Numbered from the stretch's first letter, positions 1 to 5,633 are shown. The stretch: DNA of 5,982 bases from Deltaproteobacteria bacterium (GCA_021786815.1 JAJYMR010000284.1:1-5982); one strand, 5' to 3'. Notes: generated by a model not told the origin, from the letters alone. Made by a program: numbers and translations.

Positions 1-374
1 TTCCGATCTCGGGCGACTCGATGCGGCTGCGGGGTCCGGCGGTCGAGTCCTGGCTTGAAGACGGCAAGCTCGTCGTGCGCGCCGACCTTCCGGGCGTCGA
101 TCCGAAGGACGTCGATGTCACGGTCTCGGGCGAAACGCTGACGCTCAAGGGCAAACGTGAGCACAGAGCGGAGAAGGCCGGACGCGATTTCTTCCATCGC
201 GAAGTCGCCTACGGCAGCTTCGAGCGCTCGCTAACGCTGCCCAGGGGCGTGAACGCCGGCGAGATCAAGGCAACCTACAAGGATGGCGTTCTCGAACTCA
301 CGATGCCGGCGCCGAAGGAGCTTTCGCGGCGCAAGGTTCCCGTGACAATCGAAACCCGCGGGAAGCGCGGCTAA
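1..374 (+). CDS. Hsp20 / alpha-crystallin small heat-shock protein (5' partial)
   Basis: ATP-independent holdase chaperone of the cytoplasm that binds unfolding proteins as large oligomers. The frame is open from base 3 with no stop before the window edge. The ATG at 21 is therefore probably internal, and the usual N-terminal region of some 30-50 residues lies outside the window. What is visible is an almost complete alpha-crystallin domain. It begins at VESWLEDGKLVVRADLPGV, continues through VTVSGETLTLKGKRE and FHREVAYGSFERSLTLP, and closes with the family signature ATYKDGVLELTMP (A-x-x-x-x-G-V-L). A short tail carries VPV, equivalent to the I-x-I oligomerisation motif of the family. The stop is TAA at 372-374. 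The gene converges on the minus-strand secreted-protein gene 68 bp away. The family call is certain; the true start is not visible. Confidence 0.93.
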   Translation, partial: PISGDSMRLRGPAVESWLEDGKLVVRADLPGVDPKDVDVTVSGETLTLKGKREHRAEKAGRDFFHREVAYGSFERSLTLPRGVNAGEIKATYKDGVLELTMPAPKELSRRKVPVTIETRGKRG

Positions 375-378
375 TCGC

Positions 379-429
379 GGCGCCTTGCGCGCCAAGAAAG
401 CTTGCGAACAGACGCGGCGCGATTGCGCC
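379..429. other. two small GC hairpins in convergent gap
   Basis: The 68-bp gap between the Hsp20 stop and the convergent secreted-protein stop holds two copies of the same GGCGC/GCGCC stem. One is at 379-383/389-393 with a 5-nt loop, the other at 416-420/425-429 with a GATT loop. Either could help end transcription in both directions. Neither is followed by a U tract on either strand, so this is not a canonical intrinsic terminator, and GC-rich DNA makes such stems common by chance. Confidence 0.25.
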
Positions 430-442
430 CGCGCCCGCTCGC

Positions 443-1135
443 CTAATGCAGGATATCGTTCACGATCGACTCGGCGAGCAGTTCCTTGGCCATCCGGATG
501 TTCTCGCCCGGATGAACCACGGCGACCAGCGTTATCTGGTCCGATGAATTGCTCGCCGTGGCGTGCGCCACGATTATCGTGTCGTAGATCTGCGCCGGAC
601 CCGCCATCCCGTGCCGCCCGAAACGCGGTGCTCCCGCGTTGCCATACACCTGGTCGGTGGCCTGGTACTGCCGATACGCTTGCATCATCGGGTCCGCATC
701 CGGCGTCATCTGCTGCTGTATCATCTCGGCCTTGATCGGATCCGACGGCTGACTGCCGGTGTCGCCGATCGGAGGCGGTTGTTCGCCCGCTTCCTGCAGC
801 AGCTTCGCCACGACCAGCGGATCTCCCGGAGCGAGTTGTCCCAGGCTCACGCCCGGCATCAGGAGCCGCTGGCTCAGATTGACCGTAATCGTGACCGGAT
901 TCGCCGAGTTGGCGCTGCCCATCCGCCGCTGGGCGCGAAAATCCTGGTCGAGAACATGCTCCATCGTCGGATCGGTGGAAATCGCGAACAGCGGTGAACC
1001 CGCAGGCACCTTGAGCGTGCCCGCGCTCTTGACCTGGAGCGCCCACAGTGGCGTCGCACCGCCGGCCAACAGGATCATCGCCGCGCAAGCAATCGCAGCT
1101 TTCAGAAGAAGTCTTGGCCCCTTTGCGTTCCGCAT
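443..1135 (-). CDS. Secreted/periplasmic protein of unknown function (230 aa)
   Basis: I do not recognise a family. The N-terminus is a clear Sec signal peptide: a basic start (MRNAKGPR), a hydrophobic core about residues 9-26 (LLLKAAIACAAMILLAGG), and a likely signal peptidase I site after PLWA near residue 32. No lipobox cysteine follows the core, so it is probably soluble periplasmic or exported rather than a lipoprotein. The mature part of about 198 residues includes a hydrophobic stretch (NPVTITVNLSQRLLMPGV), a Pro/Gln/Met-rich low-complexity middle (about 118-155, with runs such as IQQQM) and a C-terminal segment ending in ESIVNDILH. No catalytic motif or cysteine pair is seen. The frame extends upstream to 1255, but that extension lacks coding character and would bury the signal peptide. 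The ATG at 1133-1135 is therefore preferred, with a weak AAGAG upstream. It lies 124 bp downstream of purE on the same strand and may be co-transcribed. Confidence 0.72.
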   Translation of the reverse strand: MRNAKGPRLLLKAAIACAAMILLAGGATPLWALQVKSAGTLKVPAGSPLFAISTDPTMEHVLDQDFRAQRRMGSANSANPVTITVNLSQRLLMPGVSLGQLAPGDPLVVAKLLQEAGEQPPPIGDTGSQPSDPIKAEMIQQQMTPDADPMMQAYRQYQATDQVYGNAGAPRFGRHGMAGPAQIYDTIIVAHATASNSSDQITLVAVVHPGENIRMAKELLAESIVNDILH

Positions 1136-1143
1136 CGCTCTTA

Positions 1144-1157
1144 TATCGTTACCGATA
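1144..1157. other. small inverted repeat upstream of secreted-protein gene
   Basis: TATCG-ttac-CGATA is a perfect 5+5 inverted repeat with a 4-nt centre. It ends 8 bases before the ATG of the secreted-protein gene (minus strand). It could be a half-site pair for a regulator or a small hairpin near the ribosome-binding site. It is short enough to be chance; nothing else supports a regulatory role. Confidence 0.2.
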
Positions 1158-1259
1158 CCGGCCCGCCCCTTCAATCGCCCGCATATCCTTCTTTCACCCG
1201 CTTGCGCATCGCGATCAAGCCCCATCCGGCGTCCCGGCGCGCCGCCCGGCACCACGCGC

Positions 1260-1753
1260 TCAGGGAAGCTTCGCGTTGATCACTTCCTGCGCGCGCCCCG
1301 CGCGCCAGTTCGCAAGCCGCTCGGCCAGCGCCTCGTCCGAAAGCGCCAGGATTTCCGCCGCGAACAGTCCCGCGTTTGCCCGCCCGCCTTCCCGATCGCC
1401 ATCGTCGCAACCGGCACTCCCTTCGGCATCTGGACGATCGAAAGCAGCGAGTCCATCCCGTTGAGCGACGTCGTCGGCATCGGCACTCCGATCACGGGAA
1501 GCGTCGTCTTCGCCGCGAGCACGCCGGCCAGATGCGCCGCGCCGCCCGCGCCGGCGATGATCACCTTGAAGCCCCGCTCGCGCGCCTTGGACGCGTATTC
1601 CAGCGTGAGGTCGGGCGTGCGATGCGCCGAAAGCACCCGGACTTCATGCGGTACTTTAAGTTCGCCCATCGTCTCGCAGGCCGCGGCCATGTACTCGTAG
1701 TCGCTTTTGCTGCCCATGATTACCGCAACCAGCGGTTTGGTTTCACGCTCCAT
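1260..1753 (-). CDS. purE: N5-carboxyaminoimidazole ribonucleotide mutase PurE, frameshifted
   Basis: Class I PurE converts N5-CAIR to CAIR in de novo purine synthesis, normally after PurK makes N5-CAIR; no purK is in the window. Key residues are visible: MGSKSD at 13-18 (Ser15 and Asp18 bind substrate phosphate and carboxylate), SAHR with His44, GAGGAAH with the catalytic His74, then DSLLSIVQMPKGVPVATMAIG. After AIGKAG (about residue 124, near base 1380) the frame turns to nonsense and would stop at 1280. The conserved end NAGLFAAEILALSDE and its helical tail to VINAKLP continues in the frame one base off, ending at TGA 1260-1262. Restoring one base gives 164 residues, normal for the family. 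The missing part packs into neighbouring subunits of the octamer, so the gene as read is probably non-functional. A single-base sequencing or assembly error in the G/C run is equally possible. The start ATG at 1751-1753 has an AGGAGG 13 nt upstream, a long spacing. Confidence 0.92.
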
Positions 1754-1766
1754 CGGAAAAATCGTT

Positions 1767-1772
1767 CCTCCT
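1767..1772 (-). promoter_or_regulatory. purE Shine-Dalgarno (long spacing)
   Basis: A perfect AGGAGG on the minus strand lies 13 nt upstream of the purE ATG at 1751-1753. That is longer than the usual 5-9 nt. No better in-frame ATG, GTG or TTG start lies between the two, so the ATG is kept; the spacing may lower initiation efficiency. Confidence 0.5.
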
Positions 1773-1783
1773 TGAGCCTTGGG

Positions 1784-1813
1784 ATGCTACCAGAGTGGGC
1801 GGGCGGCTGTCGC
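1784..1813 (-). promoter_or_regulatory. candidate purE promoter
   Basis: On the minus strand GCGACA (1808-1813, 4/6 match to TTGACA) and TAGCAT (1784-1789, 4/6 match to TATAAT) are separated by 18 nt. They precede the purE SD by about 11 nt, so the leader would be short. This is a weak sigma70-like match found by eye. No PurR box or purine riboswitch fold was recognised in the 192-bp divergent spacer. Confidence 0.25.
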
Positions 1814-1870
1814 CGCTTTCCAGCGCGACCAAATGGCCGACTCCCGGGTATTCTGCCAGCGAAAAGTGGC

Positions 1871-1898
1871 TTTAACGATTCTATTTGGCAACTATTAT
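1871..1898 (+). promoter_or_regulatory. candidate promoter of the PagL-like gene
   Basis: The segment about 1860-1915 is clearly more AT-rich than its surroundings. It contains TATTAT at 1893-1898 (5/6 match to the -10 consensus) with TTTAAC at 1871-1876 (3/6 match to -35) and a 16-nt spacer. A start site near 1905 would give a leader of about 40 nt ending at the strong GAGGTGA ribosome-binding site. The -35 match is poor, so an activator or alternative sigma factor is possible; that is inference. Confidence 0.4.
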
Positions 1899-1934
1899 TG
1901 CTCAGACATAGCACACGACTCGCGGGGGGAACGT

Positions 1935-1941
1935 GAGGTGA
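1935..1941 (+). promoter_or_regulatory. ribosome-binding site deciding a GTG start
   Basis: GAGGTGA is a full match to the anti-SD-complementary sequence and lies 4 nt before GTG at 1946. This supports the GTG as initiator rather than the ATG at 1979, which is in the same frame but would remove the basic N-region of the signal peptide. The ATG at 1941 is in another frame and overlaps the SD. It opens only a 12-codon frame. Confidence 0.6.
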
Positions 1942-1945
1942 TGGC

Positions 1946-2593
1946 GTGCGAAGCGACACGATCCATGCCGTGCGTGTGATGCTGGCAGGGGCCCTCCTGC
2001 TCCTTGTTCTCAACCCCGATGCGCGAGCGTTCGACCCGGAGCAAACCTTCAGTCCATGGACCAAGGCCGTCTCGCTTGAGGGTGGATTCGCCCATTTCAG
2101 TTCCGGTCGCCTACCTGGGACCATCCAGGCGTGGGACCTTGGCGCACGCGTCTCCGTCCTGCCGTTCGGCGTGAACCACTTCAATCTGCTCGAAGGCGTA
2201 TTGGATGGCGCTCTCGAAATGGGCCTCGAACCAACCTTCGCCCGCTTCGAGTCAACCGGCCAGAACTTCGGCGGGCTCGGCTTCGACCTGAGGTACAACC
2301 TGATGCATTTCACTTACGGCCCTTTCGTACCCTGGATTGAGGCGTCAATCGCTCCCGGCGGCTCGGATTTGCGAATCGGAAAGGTCAGCAACGAAACCCG
2401 GCTCACCGGCCCGTTCCTGGCGCTGATTCGCGGCGAGGCAGGCGTCTCGTATTTCGTCACTGACCACACCGCCGTTTACGTGGGCCTTCAGGCGGAGCAT
2501 TTTTCCAACGGCGGATTCAACGGCAGCGACACCAACTACGCCATCAATACGCCGTGGGGCGGGATCTTCGGCGTCTCCTGGTATTTCCACTGA
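1946..2593 (+). CDS. PagL-like lipid A 3-O-deacylase / acyloxyacyl hydrolase (215 aa)
   Basis: Outer-membrane beta-barrel esterase family that removes the 3-O-linked acyl chain from lipid A, altering LPS. Residues 1-28 form a Sec signal peptide with cleavage after ARA. The mature chain shows alternating amphipathic strands (AVSLEGGFAHFSSG, WDLGARVSVLPFG, AVYVGLQAEHFSNGG). The diagnostic feature is His185-Phe-Ser187-Asn-Gly-Gly, matching the PagL H-x-S-N-x-G active-site motif that contains the catalytic His and Ser. The chain ends in the aromatic-rich VSWYFH, like other barrel proteins. In Pseudomonas PagL a Glu 12 residues after the Ser completes the triad. Here that stretch has Ser-Asp-Thr-Asn and no Glu, so the acid residue differs or is absent. 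Length fits the family. It is transcribed alone, divergent from purE and convergent with the SGNH hydrolase. The family call is strong; lipid A as the substrate is inferred. Confidence 0.85.
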   Translation: MRSDTIHAVRVMLAGALLLLVLNPDARAFDPEQTFSPWTKAVSLEGGFAHFSSGRLPGTIQAWDLGARVSVLPFGVNHFNLLEGVLDGALEMGLEPTFARFESTGQNFGGLGFDLRYNLMHFTYGPFVPWIEASIAPGGSDLRIGKVSNETRLTGPFLALIRGEAGVSYFVTDHTAVYVGLQAEHFSNGGFNGSDTNYAINTPWGGIFGVSWYFH

Positions 2594-2653
2594 GCAGCGG
2601 CTTGTCGCTCCTGCGCGCGTGGGAGATTCTTGCGCACCAGCGCTTCCGCGGTT

Positions 2654-3733
2654 TCATCGCGCCGTCTTCGTCACTCCGCCGCCGGCCGGCCGAAGGAACG
2701 GGGCGAGCCGCGGCGCGATATACCTGTATGCGGCAAGGCTACCCGCCGCGTTCCAATGTATATCGCCCGGGATGAACATCGCGGAGCCAAGCGCCGGATG
2801 GCGCTCGTCCAGCGAGAAGAAGACCGCGTCGGCGCGCGCCGCCGTCGCACGCACCACCGCGGCCCATCGCAGACCCTGAGCCGTTCGCGCCTTGCGGCCC
2901 GCGGTGTAGAGCACGACAAAATGCGCGTGCCGGGCCCTGGCTGTCGCCGCCATCCGTTCGACCAACGCCGCGTACAGCTTTGCCGCATCGGCGTCGTCGC
3001 CGTAGCTCCGCAGTTTCATCCTTAACCCGCGGCTTGCCAGGTAAGCCGTCACCGAGAACACCTGCGCCGACCATGAAAAGCGGTTGAGCCACGAATCCGG
3101 CCGGTGCATCACGAGCCCCTGCGGACCCATCGTGAACCACGGCTTCTCGCGCACCTCGTTCCAATGATGGCGGATGTCGTCGAAGTCGTTGATATAGGTC
3201 AGCAGGACGACGGTGCCCCCCGGCTTGAGCATCGGCGCGTACCTGCCGAGCGCAATCATCTCCTGATCGGTCCCGAAGCCCGGGACCGCGGTGTTCGCAA
3301 TCCGCAGTTCCGGATGCGCGAGCTTGAGCATTCCGGCCAGCGTCTGCTCGACGCCAAGCCAACTGCCGAAGCAGAAGCTGTCGCCGAGCATCATCACGTC
3401 GAACGTGCGCCTCTCACGCGGTTCGCTCGGCAGAATCCGGAAGCCGTTAACGTCGGTGTAGGTCGGATACGGCGTCAGCGCGCCGTCGAGGTTGGGCAAA
3501 ACCCGCCATCCGAGCGCCGGGTCGAACATGTACATCCTGTCGTGGCCGACCAGATGCCTGCCGAGCGCGAAACCGGCGTCCAGGAGGGCAAGCGTGAGCG
3601 CGACGCTGAGCATCGCGAGCGCAAGATTCGCCGCCCACTCGGCGAACCGGCCGCGCGCCCGCCCAACGCGAGCGCCGGACGGGCTCACACGGTCTGCTCG
3701 AAGCAAAGATGCATTTGCGCTCCGGAGTTTCAA
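2654..3733 (-). CDS. membrane-anchored SGNH/GDSL hydrolase family protein (~359 aa)
   Basis: Probable periplasmic esterase, deacylase or acetyl-transfer partner on an envelope polymer. After a basic N-terminus there is one transmembrane helix at about 35-58 (ANLALAMLSVALTLALLDAG), then a juxtamembrane part with FDPALGWRVLPN and a DVNGFR element common in anchored SGNH proteins. Catalytic blocks are in order: block I LGDSFCFG (nucleophile Ser119), block II PGFG with Gly152, block III TYIND with Asn182, and block V GDIHWNAAG with Asp324 and His326. All four SGNH residues are present, so the enzyme should be active. The first codon is TTG with only a weak SD. GTG at 3686-3688 (residue 16) or a nearby TTG could be the real start, and none changes the helix. 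Stop is TGA at 2654-2656. The gene lies alone, with no polysaccharide or MBOAT acyltransferase gene beside it to suggest a substrate. Confidence 0.82.
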   Translation of the reverse strand: MKLRSANASLLRADRVSPSGARVGRARGRFAEWAANLALAMLSVALTLALLDAGFALGRHLVGHDRMYMFDPALGWRVLPNLDGALTPYPTYTDVNGFRILPSEPRERRTFDVMMLGDSFCFGSWLGVEQTLAGMLKLAHPELRIANTAVPGFGTDQEMIALGRYAPMLKPGGTVVLLTYINDFDDIRHHWNEVREKPWFTMGPQGLVMHRPDSWLNRFSWSAQVFSVTAYLASRGLRMKLRSYGDDADAAKLYAALVERMAATARARHAHFVVLYTAGRKARTAQGLRWAAVVRATAARADAVFFSLDERHPALGSAMFIPGDIHWNAAGSLAAYRYIAPRLAPFLRPAGGGVTKTAR

Positions 3734-3743
3734 TTTCCGGCGT

Positions 3744-3788
3744 CCGAATTCGATACCTCGTGAGATTCAGAGGGCGTACCGAATTCGA
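3744..3788. repeat. two direct copies of CCGAATTCGA
   Basis: The ten-base word occurs at 3744-3753 and 3779-3788, 35 bp apart start to start. Each copy contains the 8-bp palindrome CGAATTCG. They lie just upstream of the SGNH start. They could be paired operator sites, but the spacing is not a whole number of 10.5-bp turns and no regulator is encoded nearby. Confidence 0.35.
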
Positions 3789-3824
3789 CCTTCGGCGCAA
3801 CGCTTCCGAGGAGCCGAAGGATCG
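3785..3824. other. hairpin in SGNH-murF spacer
   Basis: CCTTCGGC at 3789-3796 pairs perfectly with GCCGAAGG at 3813-3820 across a 16-nt loop. One bulged A at 3821 lets the stem extend by three more pairs (CGA at 3786-3788 with TCG at 3822-3824). No U tract follows on either strand, so it is not a standard terminator. It could be part of the 5' leader of the SGNH transcript. Confidence 0.35.
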
Positions 3825-3905
3825 GTTTCGCATCTCGAACGCGAGCCGCCCTCCTCCGCACCGCACGCCAATCGCACCCAAACCCGGTCTGTCAGGATTC
3901 CCCAA

Positions 3906-3934
3906 GATATCAAATTGCCAGGGCGCTAAATCAA
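3906..3934 (-). promoter_or_regulatory. weak candidate promoter for SGNH hydrolase gene
   Basis: On the minus strand TTGATT (3929-3934, 4/6 match to -35) and GATATC (3906-3911, 3/6 match to -10) are separated by exactly 17 nt. They sit in a locally AT-richer patch of the spacer. The resulting leader would be about 165 nt long and contain the hairpin at 3785-3824. Low confidence from motif matching by eye. Confidence 0.2.
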
Positions 3935-4017
3935 GGAGATCCCCCGTTCGCGCCAAAGGAGACCTCGCCGCACCCCGGTAGGAACGACGACGCGAATCGG
4001 GCACAATTTCTCCCCGG

Positions 4018-5499
4018 ATGGCGACTCCGATTCCGGCCAACGATTGCCCCTTCACGCTCGCCGAAGCCGCCGACGCGACCGCCGGCGAGCTTTTCGGCCC
4101 GCGCGAGCACACCGCGCGCGGAATCAGTATCGATACGCGCTCGCTCAGTGCCGGTGCGATTTTCGTCGCGCTGCTCGGCGTCGCGGACGGCCATCGCTAC
4201 CTCGCCGAGGCCGCCCGGCGCGGCGCCGCGGCGGCGGTGGTGAATCGCGGCCGGCGAATCGCCGAGCTTCCGTGTATCGAGGTCGATGACACCCTGGAGG
4301 CGCTCGGCGCGCTCGCCCGTTACCACCTCCGACGCATCCGGCGCGCCCACGAAACACCTTCGATCGCGGTCGGAGGCGCCGCCGGCAAGACGACCACCAA
4401 GGAAATCACCGCGGCGCTCGCGCGAGCGATTTACGGCCCGACCCTCGCCACCACCGGCAACCTCAACAACCGTATCGGCGTCCCGATGACGCTGCTTACG
4501 CTCAGCACCGAACATCGTGCGATGGTCATCGAATGCGGCACCAACACGCGCGGCGAGATCCCAAGGCTTGCCGCCATCGTCGAACCGGACGTCGCGATGG
4601 TCCTGAACGTGGACCTGGAGCATACCGAGGGCCTCGGTACGCTCGCCGACGTCGCCGACGAGGAAAGCGCCCTGATGGGCGGTGCGCGGCGCGCCGTGGT
4701 CTTCCCCGCGGACGATCCGATGCTGGCGCCGCGTGCGCCCAGGGGCCTTCGCGCGGTGACGTTCGGCGCGAGCGCCGCCGCGCACGTGCGGCTCGAGGAA
4801 CGTTCCACCGCACGCGGCGGAAAGACGCGGATTCGCATCCGCCTCGCGCGTGAGATGGTCGCGCCGGATGCGGAGCCGGTTATCGAAAGCGAAATCGCGA
4901 TGCTCGGCGAAGCGGCGGCGCTCAACTGCGCGGCCGCAGTCGCTGCGGTCGGCGCGACGGCCGAACCGTACCTGAGCGCGCAGAACCTCGCCGCGCTCGA
5001 AACCGCGCTTGCCTCGGTTACGCCCGTAACCGGCCGGCTTTCGCTGCGTCAGACCGCCGGCATCGTGCTCATCGACGATACCTACAACGCCAACCCGCGC
5101 TCGGTGCGTGCCGCGCTTGCCGCCGCCCGCGAGATCGCCGACGGCCTTGGCGCGCGCCTCATAATCGCGCTCGGCGACATGTTCGAACTTGGAGAGCTTT
5201 CCGCCCGAGCGCACGCCGAGACGCTTGCCGACGTGATGCGCGCGCGTCCTTCCGTGCTCGTCGCGGTCGGCCCCGAGATGGCGCGCGCGGTCGAATCGGC
5301 CCCGCGCGCTCAGCTTGACGACGGCGCAAAAACGATGCTCGCCGCCGACAGCCGGGAAGCGTCGCGCATCGTGCGCGAGTCGGTGTGCACCGGCGACGTG
5401 CTTTTGGTCAAAGGCTCACGCGGCATGGCGATGGAACGAATCATCGAGTCACTGGAATTCGGCTCAGAACCTCTCCCTCATCGGGAGAGGTCGGGCTGA
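4018..5499 (+). CDS. murF: MurF, UDP-MurNAc-tripeptide--D-Ala-D-Ala ligase (493 aa)
   Basis: Cytoplasmic ATP-dependent ligase that adds D-Ala-D-Ala to UDP-MurNAc-tripeptide, the last soluble peptidoglycan precursor step. The N-terminal substrate domain has ISIDTRSLSAGAIFVAL and GVADGH (about 36-59). The central ATPase domain has GGAAGKTTTKE (119-129, P-loop with Lys124), GNLNNRIGVP (147-156), IECGTNTRGEIP (171-182) and LNVDLEHTEGLG (196-207). The C-terminal domain has the MurF signature DDTYNANPRS (353-362), GDMFELG (386-392) and KGSRGM (465-470). Two ATPase-site oddities: the usual Gly-Ser-x-Gly-Lys reads Gly-Ala-Ala-Gly-Lys, and the family's carbamylated Lys aligns with Glu216 in DVADEESAL. 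Start ATG 4018 has no clear SD, and a TAG at 3979 rules out an upstream start other than ATT. The tail after SLE (about residue 480) comes from a repeat element. No mur, mra or fts gene is adjacent, unlike a dcw cluster. MurF is by far the best fit; a paralogue with altered substrate is possible. Confidence 0.92.
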   Translation: MATPIPANDCPFTLAEAADATAGELFGPREHTARGISIDTRSLSAGAIFVALLGVADGHRYLAEAARRGAAAAVVNRGRRIAELPCIEVDDTLEALGALARYHLRRIRRAHETPSIAVGGAAGKTTTKEITAALARAIYGPTLATTGNLNNRIGVPMTLLTLSTEHRAMVIECGTNTRGEIPRLAAIVEPDVAMVLNVDLEHTEGLGTLADVADEESALMGGARRAVVFPADDPMLAPRAPRGLRAVTFGASAAAHVRLEERSTARGGKTRIRIRLAREMVAPDAEPVIESEIAMLGEAAALNCAAAVAAVGATAEPYLSAQNLAALETALASVTPVTGRLSLRQTAGIVLIDDTYNANPRSVRAALAAAREIADGLGARLIIALGDMFELGELSARAHAETLADVMRARPSVLVAVGPEMARAVESAPRAQLDDGAKTMLAADSREASRIVRESVCTGDVLLVKGSRGMAMERIIESLEFGSEPLPHRERSG

Positions 5500-5587
5500 A
5501 GGCCCGGGTGAGGGACCGCAGGAAAAACCCGGCGGTGGTGGGCTTGGTACGGAGGTTGCCGACCCCCTCACATTGTTCAAGGAGAGG
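5470..5587. repeat. interspersed palindromic element overlapping murF 3' end
   Basis: A compact GC-rich structure. Hairpin 1 is CCTCTCCC (5470-5477), loop TCATC, GGGAGAGG (5483-5490). Hairpin 2 is CGGGC (5492-5496), loop TGAAG, GCCCG (5502-5506). GTGAGGG follows at 5508-5514. Farther right, CCCTCAC (5565-5571) and GGAGAGG (5581-5587) are complementary to GTGAGGG and to the first seven bases, so the whole 118 nt can fold on itself. The order CCTCTCCC..GGGAGAGGTCGG..CCGGGTGAGGG resembles interspersed palindromes I know from many GC-rich proteobacterial genomes. The murF stop TGA (5497-5499) sits in the loop of hairpin 2. The element may also end transcription from both sides, though no clean U tract follows for murF. 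Confidence 0.65.
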
Positions 5588-5633
5588 CAAAAATAAACGC
5601 GGCGTCAGGGGCTCGGGGTCCAAGCTCGGACTG

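Larger units (their letters stand above)
3734..4017. other. divergent spacer between SGNH gene and murF
   Basis: These 284 bp hold no convincing gene; open frames crossing it look like extensions of shadows of the neighbours. They contain two copies of CCGAATTCGA (3744-3753 and 3779-3788), the hairpin at 3785-3824 and a weak minus-strand promoter candidate at 3906-3934. Near the murF start there is no recognisable Shine-Dalgarno; CACAAT at 4002-4007 could be a -10 placing the murF transcript start at or next to the ATG. Both genes must be driven from this region because they diverge. Confidence 0.5.

Noticed and set aside
231..1088. 285-codon minus-strand frame overlapping Hsp20 and the secreted-protein gene
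   Set aside because: Low-complexity Arg/Gly/Asp composition, and it runs across two better-supported genes.
1235..1244. Perfect 10-bp palindrome CGGCGCGCCG between purE and the secreted gene as a terminator
   Set aside because: It has no loop and no following U tract; GC-rich palindromes of this size are expected by chance.
1136..1255. N-terminal extension of the secreted protein to a GTG at 1255
   Set aside because: The added 40 residues lack coding character and would place the signal peptide inside the protein.
1171..1410. 79-codon minus-strand frame over the end of purE
   Set aside because: It is the third frame across the purE C-terminus. The conserved PurE end is in a different frame, so this is a shadow.
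2594..2653. Bidirectional terminator between the PagL-like gene and the SGNH gene
   Set aside because: Only a weak 4-bp AGCG/CGCT stem and no T run on either strand.
3104..3763. 219-codon plus-strand frame antisense to the SGNH hydrolase
   Set aside because: No domain; its composition is that of an antisense frame, while the opposite strand has all SGNH catalytic blocks.
3931..5214. 427-codon open frame on the minus strand antisense to murF
   Set aside because: It mirrors murF codon bias, is Arg/Gly/Asp-rich without any domain, and murF on the other strand has all family motifs. It is a typical GC-rich shadow.
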